From the NCBI RefSeq assembly GCF_000828085.3, contig NZ_JXCA02000027.1:62126-126125 (forward strand): a stretch of 64,000 nt of DNA, given 5' to 3'. This document shows, piece after piece, positions 1-9,014 of this stretch. Origin of the DNA: Scytonema tolypothrichoides VB-61278. Its GTDB lineage: Bacteria > Cyanobacteriota > Cyanobacteriia > Cyanobacteriales > Nostocaceae. The position numbers and the translations under genes are program-made. The notes beneath the pieces are model-generated. The model did not search any database. It was not told where the DNA came from and saw only the letters and a program-made list of their open reading frames with translations. Each line of letters opens with the position of its first letter. The stretch's first letter is position 1.

Positions 1-92
1 TCTGGGTTTGCCATTGAATGACTAGTCTGTTCCTCTACGATCTGAGATTTTTGATCACAGTGGGGTGCCAATTGTGTTGTTAAACCAGCCAT
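1..92 (-). CDS. partial CDS, N-terminus only, runs off left edge
   Basis: A minus-strand reading frame opens at an ATG at 92 and stays open for 30 codons to the window edge (begins MAGLTTQLAPHCDQKSQ). A strong Shine-Dalgarno (GGAGG) lies a few bases upstream, and the start is only about 20 bp after the stop of the HMA-like gene, so the two are probably co-transcribed. Too little protein is present to name it. By analogy with other cyanobacterial loci a metal-transporting P-type ATPase would fit behind an HMA-domain gene, but that is inference only. Confidence 0.55.
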   Translation of the reverse strand, partial: MAGLTTQLAPHCDQKSQIVEEQTSHSMANP

Positions 93-111
93 TGATGTCC
101 TCCAGTATTCC

Positions 112-1359
112 TTAGTATGGAACCGGGTCTAATGGAAAGTTCGCCATGAAGGATAGAGCCGTAAAAAGAGCTGGAGACTTAAAATCAGACCAAAGACCAT
201 CTGTTTCTACTACGGCTTGCTCTTTTAGCGTCGTTGATGTTGTTGGTTCGCTCAGATTAACTGGCTGTGTCAGCGCTTGTTCTATTGTTGTCTTTATGGG
301 CTTTGTTTGCTCTGTTGATGTTGTTGGTTCGCCCTGCTGATGAACTGGCTGTGTCAGCTGTTGATCTTCTATCTTTATGAGATTTGTTTCCGGGATTGTT
401 TTGTCTGCCAATTGCATCAAACCTACCCAATGAGATACTGGTATCTGGGCTGAACCATAGGTAATAGCAATAGATGCAGCATCACAATTGACGCGTACGT
501 TTGTCACTTGGGGTTCTGTTTTCAGTAACCTTTCGAGTCTTCGCGCATAGGCGCGATCGCGTGCAACTCGAGGCACATTCAACCGAATACGTCCTGGAAT
601 GGCATGAACTACGCTGTAGGCAATTTTTGCAGGCCCTGCTGCTGTTTCAATAGATTTGTGCTCCACTTTTGATTTTGATTTTGATAAGGAAGGGTGGTCA
701 GTTGTATTGGGTTTTGTAGAAGATTTGTTCTTGTCCTTTGCTTTTTGGGAACAAGAGACTGCACTTGTTTTTGATTCTGATTGCAGCTCGTCTATTACCC
801 GACGAGTCGCATTTGCTGTCACATAGTAAACAGGAATTGATGCTAAACCGCTGATTCCGAGTCCTCCAGTGACTGCTAACCCTGTAAATAAGGGAATAAA
901 CGAAATGCCCTGCTCTTTCCAAAAATCAGGAGATTTCCATGCGGCAAAGGGGTCTTTTTTACTCTTTGCCTCAGGCGAAGCTTGCAACTGGTGTATGTTA
1001 AATTGCTGGAGTCGTTCCAAGATTTGGGGCAAGGGCAGTTTTTTCTCATCAAAGTTAACAACTAAACTGCCTGTTTGCTCATTAACAGATACTTCCCTCA
1101 CCCCGTTTTGCTTTCGTAACTGCCCAGAGATGGTTTCAAATATCGAGTTATGACTACCGTCAGTAGCACGGATTCGGACGCGTCCTGTTGTTGCATGAAC
1201 AACTTGCAATTCAACTATAGGTGGCTGCATCGGTGACTGTGCAACAGATTTCTTGGTAGTTTCACTTGATTCATCGCTTGATTGCTGAGACGAAAATAAA
1301 TCCACAGGCATTTTTTCCTGAGGACTTACTCTCTCGCGACTACTGAGAGTTTTGGTCAT
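112..1359 (-). CDS. tandem HMA-like domain protein
   Basis: A 415-residue protein with two copies of a heavy-metal-associated-like domain. The first is at about residues 50-125 (starts VVHATTGRVRIR) and the second at about 245-325 (starts VVHAIPGRIRLN). Both keep the H-x-x-x-G-R-[VI]-R signature of the HMA_2-type domain and lack the CxxC metal site of classical HMA domains, so metal binding cannot be assumed. Between them lie a hydrophobic stretch (about 150-185, FIPLFTGLAVTGGLG) that may be one membrane hairpin and a Lys/Ser-rich linker. The C-terminus has Thr/Gln-rich near-repeats (ALTQPVNLSEPTTST and similar) and a short hydrophobic end. Role unknown; membrane-associated metal handling is a guess from the domain name. 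Confidence 0.7.
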   Translation of the reverse strand: MTKTLSSRERVSPQEKMPVDLFSSQQSSDESSETTKKSVAQSPMQPPIVELQVVHATTGRVRIRATDGSHNSIFETISGQLRKQNGVREVSVNEQTGSLVVNFDEKKLPLPQILERLQQFNIHQLQASPEAKSKKDPFAAWKSPDFWKEQGISFIPLFTGLAVTGGLGISGLASIPVYYVTANATRRVIDELQSESKTSAVSCSQKAKDKNKSSTKPNTTDHPSLSKSKSKVEHKSIETAAGPAKIAYSVVHAIPGRIRLNVPRVARDRAYARRLERLLKTEPQVTNVRVNCDAASIAITYGSAQIPVSHWVGLMQLADKTIPETNLIKIEDQQLTQPVHQQGEPTTSTEQTKPIKTTIEQALTQPVNLSEPTTSTTLKEQAVVETDGLWSDFKSPALFTALSFMANFPLDPVPY

Positions 1360-1453
1360 TTACCCGATAACTGCGTCAAGCCAGGTGGTTAACAATAGGT
1401 TAAGTGTAGCTTAATATTCTCGGTAAATTCTCATTCTTTAGAATTATTTATAG

Positions 1454-1987
1454 TTAAGTTTTGTTAACAAATTGTTTCTGATATTCCTGTTCTGTGATTA
1501 TGTCCAGAGTACTTTCGAGCCTGTCTAAAAAGACGACACCATCAAGATGGTCATACTCGTGTTGAAAGATACGAGCGACAAAATCAGTCAATTTTTGCTT
1601 TTGCGCTTTGCCATTTCGGTCTATGTATTCTACTTCAATTTCTTGATATCTAGGAACGAATCCCCTAATTCCGGGAACACACAAACAACCTTCCCATCCT
1701 TTGACGATCTCCGTGGAATGAGCTATGATTTTGGGATTAATCATAGCAGTAGGTTCCATTTCTGGAGCGTTGGGATATCTGGGATTGGGGCGAGAGGCAA
1801 CAATAAATAAGCGACAAGATTGGGCAACTTGAGGCGCAGCAATACCCACACCGTTAGCTTTAGCAACTGTCGCTATTAAGTCGTCAATCAGTTTTTGAAT
1901 ATGCTCATCCTTGATATTTTCAACCAAGGAAGCTTTCTGACGCAGTATCGGATCGCCTAATTGAAGAATTGATTTTAATTCACCCAT
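1454..1987 (-). CDS. def: peptide deformylase
   Basis: Removes the formyl group from the N-terminal Met of new proteins in the cytoplasm. All three family motifs are present: GVGIAAPQ (about residues 46-53), EGCLCVPG with the metal-binding Cys101, and HEYDH with His143, Glu144 and His147. The frame extends 33 codons further upstream, but that extension is AT-rich and unlike the family. Starting at the ATG at 1987 (MGELKSILQLGDPILR) gives 177 residues, the usual length. It lies 94 bp upstream of the HMA-like gene on the same strand. Its functional partner fmt is in the same window at 20-21 kb but not linked. Confidence 0.95.
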   Translation of the reverse strand: MGELKSILQLGDPILRQKASLVENIKDEHIQKLIDDLIATVAKANGVGIAAPQVAQSCRLFIVASRPNPRYPNAPEMEPTAMINPKIIAHSTEIVKGWEGCLCVPGIRGFVPRYQEIEVEYIDRNGKAQKQKLTDFVARIFQHEYDHLDGVVFLDRLESTLDIITEQEYQKQFVNKT

Positions 1988-2351
1988 AATAACTCTTAAT
2001 AATAACTTTTGTTCACAAAAAATTAATCGAAAAAATTTATGAAATATAAAATATGAATCAGAAAATTTTTTGAATTCATAATTCATACTTCATCATTTTT
2101 ACCTAGTACGGCGGGCGCTTAACAATTCAAAATTCAAAATTCAAAATTAAAGACAGTTTCCGCCCTTGGATTTAAACCCCAACGAAAACTGAAACTACGT
2201 GTAGACGTAGGGATCTTAAACCCTTTAATTTACGATAAATAAACATACCATTCACATTCAGCGAAAAGCTTATAAGATGAGCTTTTTGTAAAGTGCGTCC
2301 CCGTAGGGCATCTTTTGAATGAGCGAATGAGCGAATTGCGCACAAGCACTA
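1988..2351. other. intergenic region with heptamer repeat and weak hairpin
   Basis: No gene supported. It holds three tandem copies of the heptamer AATTCAA plus AATT (2124-2148), a typical short tandem repeat of heterocystous cyanobacteria. An AAAAGCT/AGCTTTT hairpin at 2264-2287 could terminate transcription of the protease gene to its right. Confidence 0.5.
2264..2287 (-). terminator. possible terminator behind the Deg/HtrA gene
   Basis: Inverted repeat AAAAGCT at 2264-2270 and AGCTTTT at 2280-2286, about 65 bp past the stop of the protease gene. The stem has only 7 bp and T-runs on both strands, so it is a weak call. Confidence 0.3.
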
Positions 2352-3758
2352 CTAGCTTCCACGTCGAACTGGTAAAGGTTCTGGTCTTACAGCTATTTGT
2401 GTTGTTTGTCCATTACGTAGCACTTGCAATTCTAAAGGTGATCCAATTTGACTCTTTTCGACTATCTTTTGCACTTCTTCTATTTTAGTAACTGGCTGGT
2501 TACTAATGCGTTGAATCACATCTCCTGTTTTTAATCCAGCAGCAGCTGCTGGAGAACGGGGCACAACATCAAGTAGTAAAATTCCCTTATCTGTTGCCAA
2601 ATTAATACCTAATGTGGAATTAACTTGTTCTTTAACATCTGGAGTCAAAGTCGCCATTTTAATACCTAAATAAGGATGATCAACCTTACCTTTTGCGATT
2701 AATTGCTGAGCAATGCCCTGCGCCGTGTTAATAGGAATGGCAAATCCTAACCCTTGAGCGCCGCGAATGATAGCTGTATTCATAGCAATCACGTCCCCCC
2801 GAGCATTTAACAGAGGTCCACCAGAGTTACCAGGGTTAATAGCAGCATCAGTTTGAATGTAATCAACACGTTTATCAGTAACACCAATGTCAGTGCTAGA
2901 ACGACCTGTGGCGCTGATAATTCCAGATGTCACTGTATAGTCTAAACCAAGAGGATTACCGATCGCAATCACCGCTTCTCCTGGTTGTAATAACTCAGAG
3001 TTACCTATAGAAACAGTTGGCAGATTATTTGCCTCTATTTTAATCACAGCAACATCTGTTACTGGGTCTTCACCCATAACGCGTCCCTTAAAAGAGCGAC
3101 CATCTTTCAGTTTTACTGTCACGCTTTGAGCACCGTTAACCACATGGGAATTGGTCAAAATTTGACCGCCAGCGTTAATAATGAATCCAGAGCCGCTACC
3201 CTGTTCGATTCTTTCTCTCGGCTGTGAGCTAAAAAACCGCCGAATAACTGGATCATCAAACTCCTGAGGAACTTGAGCAACGACAGTCCTTGCAGCATCA
3301 ATGCGAACAACTGCAGGTCCTACCTTTTGTACAACTCCAACAACGAAGTTAAAATTATTGGACGAAGAGACAACAGGTAAAATACTTGGAGAGGGGTTCT
3401 CTGTTGTCTTTTGGACTGACGTTTGAGCCTGAGCGTCTGTTTTTGTAGCATTGAGGGTACCAGCAGGGATAGAACAACCCCCAATAGACATCATTGCCCC
3501 ACTACCAAGCAGCATGACCCAAATACCATATATTGACCACCTTTGGGACAACTTCCTTTTGAAAGATACCCAAATGGGATGAGAGAGTGAGGAAGGCAAT
3601 AAGGCGGATGAAGAGAAAACTTCTCCTCTGCTCCTTTGCTCCTCTGCTCCTTTGCTCCTCTGCTCCTCTGCTCCTCTGCTCCTCTGCTCCTCTGCTCCTC
3701 TGCTCCTCTGCTCCTCTGCTCCTCTTCTCGGCTGAAAATCGTGATCTGTAGTCTTCAT
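2352..3758 (-). CDS. Deg/HtrA-type serine protease, trypsin-PDZ
   Basis: ATP-independent periplasmic or lumenal quality-control protease. With the ATG at 3758 it has 468 residues. The catalytic triad is visible: His205 (TNSHVVNG), Asp235 (VTDVAVIKI) and Ser312 ([11 protein letters not shown]). One PDZ domain follows (about 365-455, [19 protein letters not shown]). A Lys/Arg-rich segment, a hydrophobic stretch and a possible lipobox (IGGC, Cys95) mark the export signal. The oddity is upstream of that signal: residues 12-46 are four repeats of RGAEEQRS encoded by an 8-bp DNA repeat. A signal peptide some 65 residues in is unusual, so the repeat may be in the 5' leader, with translation starting at a non-ATG codon after it, or it may give a signal-anchor form. 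No good downstream ATG with positive residues exists; the only one (at residue 82) would lose the basic part. The symbol could be hhoA, hhoB or htrA; I cannot tell which. Confidence 0.9.
   Translation of the reverse strand: MKTTDHDFQPRRGAEEQRSRGAEEQRSRGAEEQRSKGAEEQRSRGEVFSSSALLPSSLSHPIWVSFKRKLSQRWSIYGIWVMLLGSGAMMSIGGCSIPAGTLNATKTDAQAQTSVQKTTENPSPSILPVVSSSNNFNFVVGVVQKVGPAVVRIDAARTVVAQVPQEFDDPVIRRFFSSQPRERIEQGSGSGFIINAGGQILTNSHVVNGAQSVTVKLKDGRSFKGRVMGEDPVTDVAVIKIEANNLPTVSIGNSELLQPGEAVIAIGNPLGLDYTVTSGIISATGRSSTDIGVTDKRVDYIQTDAAINPGNSGGPLLNARGDVIAMNTAIIRGAQGLGFAIPINTAQGIAQQLIAKGKVDHPYLGIKMATLTPDVKEQVNSTLGINLATDKGILLLDVVPRSPAAAAGLKTGDVIQRISNQPVTKIEEVQKIVEKSQIGSPLELQVLRNGQTTQIAVRPEPLPVRRGS
3629..3724. 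repeat. 12-copy tandem octamer TGCTCCTC
   Basis: Twelve head-to-tail copies of an 8-bp unit on the plus strand (TGCTCCTC, two copies TGCTCCTT), with a partial unit before them. Because three units make 24 bp, the minus strand reads through as an 8-residue peptide repeat in frame with the protease. Copy-number change by other than a multiple of three would shift that frame. Confidence 0.95.
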
Positions 3759-3935
3759 TTGTCTTTACTTCTCCGTATGAATCTATGGGTGATAAAATCT
3801 TGGCTACCGGGGGGAGACCAAGAATGATGACAACTCAAAGGCAAGTTTTGCCGTCTAGAGTATTGTTTCCAGTCATTGGTACTTGCTCATATCTTCATTA
3901 TTATTGTGACCATTGCCGAGCATTGGTGGTAAATT

Positions 3936-5318
3936 ATGGAAATGCCCATAGAAAATCTGTGGAGTCAGGTACTGGAACGCTTACAACTAGAGCTATCCCG
4001 TCCCACCTTTGAAACTTGGATCAAAACTGCGAGCGCCGAGCGATTGGAAAATAATTGCTTAGTCATTTTTACTCCCAACCCGTTTGCTCGTAATTGGTTA
4101 CAGAAATATTACATAAAAACGATCGCTAATGTTGTACAAGATATTCTTGGTTATCCCGTAGATATTTATATCACTGTTACTCAAGGTGATGAAGTTTCTC
4201 AAGTGAATGAACAAGAAGTTTCTTGGGGATTTCGGACTCAAACCAGTCCTTCAGAAACGCTCCCTCAAAACCGGCTAAAAACGACAGAATTAAACCTCAA
4301 GTATGTATTCTCTCGATTTGTAGTTGGTGCTAACAATCGTATGGCTCATGCTGCGGCGTTAGCAGTTGCTGAATATCCAGGAAGAGAGTTTAATCCTTTG
4401 TTTTTGTGTGGTGGTGTGGGTTTAGGCAAAACTCACCTGATGCAGGCGATTGGTCACTATCGATGGGAAATTAGTCCAGATTCAAGAATATTTTACGTTT
4501 CTTGTGAGCAATTTACGAATGATCTCATTGCTGCGATTCGTAAGGACAGTATGCAAAGTTTTCGAGAGCATTACCGTGCTGCTGATGTCCTTTTAGTGGA
4601 TGATATTCAGTTTATTGAAGGTAAGGAATATACTCAAGAAGAATTTTTCCATACTTTTAATACTTTACATGAAGCTGGTAAGCAGGTCGTTTTAGCTTCT
4701 GACCGTCCTCCCAACCAAATTCCTGGGTTGCAACAACGTCTGTGTTCGCGATTTTCTATGGGGTTAATTGCTGATATCCAACCGCCAGATTTAGAAACGA
4801 GAATGGCAATTTTACAAAAAAAAGCTGAGTACGAAAATATTCGTCTTCCAAGGGACGTTGTTGAGTATATTGCTTTTCACTATACTTCTAATATCCGAGA
4901 GTTGGAAGGAGCATTAATTCGTGCATTAGCGTATATTTCTATTTGGGGTTTACCCATGACGGTAGAAAATATTGCACCCGTTTTAGAACCACCAACGCAG
5001 AAACTAGAAGCCACACCAGAAGCAATATTATCATTGGTAGCAGAGGTTTTTGATATATCAATAGAAGACCTAAAAGGGAATTCGCGGCGACGAGAGATTA
5101 GCTGGGCACGTCAAATTGGAATGTATCTCATGCGCCAGCACACGGTTCTCAGTTTCCCCAGAATTGGAGAAGAATTTGGTGGAAAAGACCATACAACGGT
5201 CATCTACAGCTGTGAAAAGATTACCCAACTGCGACAAACAGATCAAAACTTGGTGAAAACACTGCGCCAATTGAGCGATCGCATTAACATGGCTAGTCGT
5301 CCCCACAAATTATCTTGA
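3936..5318 (+). CDS. dnaA: chromosomal replication initiator DnaA
   Basis: AAA+ initiator that binds DnaA boxes and opens the origin. The 460-residue protein is the normal length. Domain I is at about residues 1-80, followed by a short linker. The AAA+ core carries Walker A GGVGLGKT (159-166) and Walker B VLLVDD (about 218-223). Domain IV carries the DNA-binding signature GGKDHTTV (from residue 415), the family form of GGRDHTTV. The start MEMPIENLW has two possible Met codons (3936 and 3942); no strong Shine-Dalgarno separates them. The following spacer contains a cluster of matching DnaA boxes and then dnaN on the same strand. In several cyanobacteria dnaA is dispensable, so its importance here cannot be judged from sequence. 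Confidence 0.98.
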   Translation: MEMPIENLWSQVLERLQLELSRPTFETWIKTASAERLENNCLVIFTPNPFARNWLQKYYIKTIANVVQDILGYPVDIYITVTQGDEVSQVNEQEVSWGFRTQTSPSETLPQNRLKTTELNLKYVFSRFVVGANNRMAHAAALAVAEYPGREFNPLFLCGGVGLGKTHLMQAIGHYRWEISPDSRIFYVSCEQFTNDLIAAIRKDSMQSFREHYRAADVLLVDDIQFIEGKEYTQEEFFHTFNTLHEAGKQVVLASDRPPNQIPGLQQRLCSRFSMGLIADIQPPDLETRMAILQKKAEYENIRLPRDVVEYIAFHYTSNIRELEGALIRALAYISIWGLPMTVENIAPVLEPPTQKLEATPEAILSLVAEVFDISIEDLKGNSRRREISWARQIGMYLMRQHTVLSFPRIGEEFGGKDHTTVIYSCEKITQLRQTDQNLVKTLRQLSDRINMASRPHKLS

Positions 5319-5813
5319 CAAAAACAAGACTTACGCAAATAAACCCAGTTTCTACCAAAAATCTCTGTTTCACAACCAAATACGAACGAATCAACCGGTT
5401 TTATGGCAGATAATGTGTAAGTCCTAAAAAAGAAACAAAATAAGTAAAAAAACGCGAAGAAATCGAGTAGGGGCGCAAGGCATTGCGCCCCTACTAATGA
5501 CTAATAACAGCCTTGACGAGTAAACTTTATTTGTACCGATCTACTTATTGTGTTTTCCACAAGGAACGCTTACCTCAAGTGTTAAGTTAAGTATAAAGAA
5601 TCTTTAAGATAAAATTACTTTGTGGAAAACTTTCGACAAATCTGTGGAAAAATTCATCAAGTATAAAGACTCTGTGGAAAACTGACCCTGTTTTTCCACA
5701 AGTTTTCCACAGCTAGCAACCTACTGAAGCATCTTTGAAGTAGATGTGCATCAAGTTTTCCACAATTTCCACAGGTACGACGACTGAATAACTAAAAAAT
5801 CATAAACTTGACC
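5319..5813. other. oriC: dnaA-dnaN spacer, putative replication origin
   Basis: Gene-free region between dnaA and dnaN. Seven perfect TTTTCCACA DnaA boxes were found: plus strand at 5553-5561, 5692-5700, 5703-5711 and 5756-5764; minus strand at 5621-5629, 5643-5651 and 5673-5681. A one-mismatch box (ATTTCCACA) lies at 5765-5773. Two copies of AAGTATAAAGA (5589-5599 and 5659-5669) sit among them, and 5580-5620 is AT-rich and could be the unwinding element. The first third holds a 12-bp-stem hairpin (5467-5494). The dnaN promoter must also lie here, so DnaA may regulate dnaN. Confidence 0.8.
5467..5494. repeat. perfect hairpin repeat GTAGGGGCGCAA
   Basis: Inverted repeat with 12-bp arms (GTAGGGGCGCAA and its complement) and a 4-base loop GGCA. 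There is no T-run, so it is more like the interspersed palindromic repeats of Nostocales genomes than a classical terminator, though it could end dnaA transcription. Confidence 0.7.
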
Positions 5814-6980
5814 ATGAAATTAGTTTGCACCCAAAGCGACCTTAGTACTAACCTCTCACTCACCAGCCGTGCTGTACCCTCACGTCCAACACATCCAGTA
5901 CTTGCTAACGTGCTACTACAAGCGGATGCTGAAACTAACCAAGTCAGCCTAACAGCGTTTGATCTCAGTTTGGGTATCCGCACGAGTTTTAGCGCCGAGG
6001 TGTTGCACTCTGGAGAAATTGCGATCCCCGCCAAGCTGCTTAATGACATCACTGCTCGCCTTCCAGAGGGTGAAATTACTCTAGAAAACGAATCAGCTTC
6101 TATAGATGATCCCCTAGCAGGGGAAGGCTCAATTGTGACTCTGATACCCAAAAGCGGGCGTTATCAAGTACGCGCAATGGGAGCACAAGAGTTTCCAGAA
6201 CTCCCTGTCATCGAAAATACTCAAGCACTACATATTCCTGCGGGTGCGTTAATTGAAGGATTACGAGGTTCTTTATTTGCAACTAGTGCAGATGAAACCA
6301 AACAAGTTCTCACTGGCGTACATTTAACAGTTCAACAAGACACACTGGAATTTGCAGCAACTGACGGACATCGTTTAGCTGTTGTACAGACGACTAATGA
6401 GAGTCCAGATACAAATACGGAAACTCGCTTAGAAGTCACAGTCCCAGCTAGAGCTTTAAGAGAACTAGAACGGATGCTGGCTCATACTAACTCACAAGAG
6501 GAACCTGTGGCGTTGTATTTTGACCAAGGTCAGGTTATTTTTGAATGGCAAAATCAAAGGCTGACGAGTCGTACTCTTGAAGGACAATATCCTGCTTACC
6601 GTCTACTCATTCCCCGACAATTTGAGCGAGAATTGGTTTTAGATAGGCGACAATTCTTGAGTGCTTTAGAACGAATTGCTGTGTTCGCAGATCAAAAGAA
6701 CAATGTTGTTAAGGTGAGCATGGATAGCGAAGCGCAGGAGATAACTATATCCTGTGAAGCTCAAGATGTTGGCAATGGTAGAGAATCAATGTCAGCACAG
6801 ATATTAGGAGAAGATATCGATATTGCTTTTAATATTAAGTATTTGATGGAAGGTTTAAAAGCATTACCATCTGTTGAAATTCAGGTGCAGCTAAATGGAA
6901 ACTTGACCCCAGTGATTTTTACACCAATCGGTGGTTTTAAGATGACTTATTTAGCTATGCCTGTTCAACTTAGGAATTAA
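5814..6980 (+). CDS. dnaN: DNA polymerase III beta subunit (sliding clamp)
   Basis: Ring-shaped processivity clamp for DNA polymerase III. It is recognised by the three-fold clamp architecture over 388 residues and conserved segments such as TSRAVPSRPTHPVLANV near the N-terminus, FAATDGHRLAV in the middle, and the C-terminal TPIGGFKMTYLAMPVQL. The frame is open from a TTG at 5808, but ATG at 5814 (MKLVCTQSDLS) matches family starts. No clear Shine-Dalgarno. It follows the origin spacer in the same direction as dnaA, with DnaA boxes within 40 bp of the start codon. Confidence 0.97.
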   Translation: MKLVCTQSDLSTNLSLTSRAVPSRPTHPVLANVLLQADAETNQVSLTAFDLSLGIRTSFSAEVLHSGEIAIPAKLLNDITARLPEGEITLENESASIDDPLAGEGSIVTLIPKSGRYQVRAMGAQEFPELPVIENTQALHIPAGALIEGLRGSLFATSADETKQVLTGVHLTVQQDTLEFAATDGHRLAVVQTTNESPDTNTETRLEVTVPARALRELERMLAHTNSQEEPVALYFDQGQVIFEWQNQRLTSRTLEGQYPAYRLLIPRQFERELVLDRRQFLSALERIAVFADQKNNVVKVSMDSEAQEITISCEAQDVGNGRESMSAQILGEDIDIAFNIKYLMEGLKALPSVEIQVQLNGNLTPVIFTPIGGFKMTYLAMPVQLRN

Positions 6981-7017
6981 AAAAGAATCCAGAAGTTAGT
7001 ATTTAGGAGTCAGAATT

Positions 7018-7112
7018 CCTCGTTTCCATGCAGAGCATAGGAACGAGAGAAAACGAGGAACCTCACCCGCCTACGGTACCCTCTCCTTAATAAGGAGAGG
7101 GTTGGGGTGAGG
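7018..7112. repeat. two adjacent palindromic repeats after dnaN
   Basis: First an imperfect hairpin at 7019-7047 (CTCGTTTCCATGC with GCATAGGAACGAG). Then a perfect one at 7078-7102 (ACCCTCTCCTTA, one-base spacer, TAAGGAGAGGGT), extended by CCTCACCC at 7061-7068 and GGGGTGAGG at 7104-7112. These look like interspersed repeats in the spacer between convergent dnaN and the Get3d-like gene and could serve as a two-way terminator. Confidence 0.65.
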
Positions 7113-7149
7113 TCAAGCAGGAATTATAAGTAATTAAGCGGATTTGATA

Positions 7150-8328
7150 TCACGCCGCAGCAAAACGGATTTTGAGATAGTCTTCCTCCATTTTTGCCCC
7201 CGCAGGTTGCAGTGCAGCTAAAGCTTGCGGCAAGACTAAATTACGACGATGATTACCAATTGTGATGTTTAATTCATCTCCACTTTTACTTAATTGAACT
7301 TGGTTTTTAGGAATGCCAGGTAAGTACAATTCCAAGCTGTATTGATTATTTTCTTGAACAACTCTAATTGTGGTTTCTTTGTAATAAACCTGAGTTGGAT
7401 CTTCATCTTTATACAGTGTTTCCTTCAAGCGTTCTAATGCAGCCAAACCACACATTTCTTCAGAAAAGAGCGGAACTTCCTTAATCGGTAACGGATGGAA
7501 GTTTTCATGAATTTCCTGGCGGTACTGCTTTTGATTCTCTTTCCAACGCTGGAAAAAGGGGTCTTGCACTGCTTCCGGAATAATGCGATTTGCGACGACT
7601 AAATCTGTTGCAACGTTATATAAACTCAAATAAGCATGAGCACGAAGAGATTCTTTAATCACCATCTTTTCAGGATTGGTAACAAGGCGCACAGAGGTTT
7701 GAGTGTTATCTGTTAATACTTTTTCCAGAGCTTCTATTTGTTGATAGAATTCGTAAGGTGCGTCCATCACCTCTTTGTCTGGTAAAGAAAAACCAGCAAT
7801 TGGTTTAAAAATCGGTTCAACTAGAGGTCTTAGTGCGACAGAAATGTTTTGGAAAGGTTTGTAAAAACGCCGCATATACCAACCACTGACTTCTGGTAAA
7901 CTCAACAGACGTAGTGCGGTGCCAGTAGGAGCCGAGTCAATAATCAAAACATCAAACTCCCCTTCATCGTAATGGCGTTTCATTCTGACCAAGCCAAAAA
8001 TCTCATCCATGCCTGGTAAAATAGCTAATTCTTCCGCCTGCACTCCGTCTAAACCCCGTGCCTGTAAAACTTGAGTGATGTAGCGCTTTACAGAACCCCA
8101 ATTTCCCTCTAGTTCTAGTAGTGCATCCAGTTCCGCACCCCACAAATTCGGGCGAATTTGTTTCGGTACGTGTCCCAGTTCTAGATCAAAACTGTCTGCC
8201 AGAGAATGAGCGGGATCTGTGCTCAAAACAAGTGTACGATAACCCAGTTCTGCACAACGAAGTCCAGTGGCGGCGGCTACGGAGGTTTTTCCCACGCCGC
8301 CTTTGCCTGTCATTAGAATTACACGCAT
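7150..8328 (-). CDS. Get3/ArsA-family ATPase with C-terminal Hsp20-like domain (Get3d-like)
   Basis: P-loop ATPase of 392 residues. The deviant Walker A GKGGVGKT is at residues 8-15, followed by the switch motif [13 protein letters not shown] and the [16 protein letters not shown] motif of ArsA/Get3 proteins. The last 75 residues or so ([16 protein letters not shown] onward) look like an alpha-crystallin/Hsp20-type beta sandwich. That combination defines the Get3d branch found in cyanobacteria and plastids. The CxxC zinc pair of eukaryotic Get3 is not seen. The cargo of this branch is unsettled; arsenite export is unlikely because no arsenical genes are near. The DUF2358 gene lies 43 bp upstream on the same strand and may share its transcript. 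Confidence 0.88.
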   Translation of the reverse strand: MRVILMTGKGGVGKTSVAAATGLRCAELGYRTLVLSTDPAHSLADSFDLELGHVPKQIRPNLWGAELDALLELEGNWGSVKRYITQVLQARGLDGVQAEELAILPGMDEIFGLVRMKRHYDEGEFDVLIIDSAPTGTALRLLSLPEVSGWYMRRFYKPFQNISVALRPLVEPIFKPIAGFSLPDKEVMDAPYEFYQQIEALEKVLTDNTQTSVRLVTNPEKMVIKESLRAHAYLSLYNVATDLVVANRIIPEAVQDPFFQRWKENQKQYRQEIHENFHPLPIKEVPLFSEEMCGLAALERLKETLYKDEDPTQVYYKETTIRVVQENNQYSLELYLPGIPKNQVQLSKSGDELNITIGNHRRNLVLPQALAALQPAGAKMEEDYLKIRFAAA

Positions 8329-8371
8329 GGATGGTTTTGTCCAAGATGAGGAGTATTTACATTTATTTACA

Positions 8372-8761
8372 TTATGAACTCTTTAAGGGAAATAAATGCT
8401 GTTTCAGCACATCTAGGCGCGAACAGTGCCAATAATCTATGTGAGACACAATTAACCTTTGAGGGTTAAGGCGCAATTCACTCCAGCCTGGGATAGAAAT
8501 ACGTGGTTTCCAAGGGAGGGGGGTATTCCAGGTGAGTGTCCACTCAGTTTTGATTGTGTCTCCCTCTGTGCGAATATCGTGCAAGTCCATTTTGGTATTT
8601 AAAAACCAAGTCTCGATGAATTTAATCATCAGCTTATATTTTTCAACACCATGAAATTTGTTGAGCGGGTCTTGAAAATAAACATCTTGAGCGTAGATGC
8701 TGTATGTCTGATTATCAGGAAATCTTTGATAATCCTGTTTGAGAATTTCAACGATATCCAT
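8372..8761 (-). CDS. DUF2358 protein (SnoaL/NTF2-like fold)
   Basis: A 129-residue protein starting at ATG 8761 ([15 protein letters not shown]). The frame also offers a TTG 15 bp upstream, which I reject because the family begins as above. The segment [16 protein letters not shown] and the later [15 protein letters not shown] pattern are typical of DUF2358, a cyanobacterial and plastid family thought to have an NTF2-like cone fold. No catalytic residues can be assigned. It precedes the Get3d-like gene by 43 bp, so the two are probably one operon. Confidence 0.8.
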   Translation of the reverse strand: MDIVEILKQDYQRFPDNQTYSIYAQDVYFQDPLNKFHGVEKYKLMIKFIETWFLNTKMDLHDIRTEGDTIKTEWTLTWNTPLPWKPRISIPGWSELRLNPQRLIVSHIDYWHCSRLDVLKQHLFPLKSS

Positions 8762-9014
8762 AATGCAATAATCCAATTAAATAATCCAAAAGACAAAGTG
8801 AGAAAATTGAAACAGTGAATCTCTTATATTATCTTAGAGCATGTTTATAAATAAAATATAAAAAAATCGGGTGTGTCACGACGCACGATTATACATCTAT
8901 AAAGCAAAAATTCTAGAAGCCCTAACACTAGGCTTTTGTGCTACAAGATTTATCTTCATATACAATTTCAGCGAAACAAACTCTAAAAAATAGCTAATAA
9001 TATGGAGGACACAA

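Noticed and set aside
3629-3724. Regular repeats that could suggest a CRISPR array
   Set aside because: The unit is 8 bp without spacers: a simple tandem repeat.
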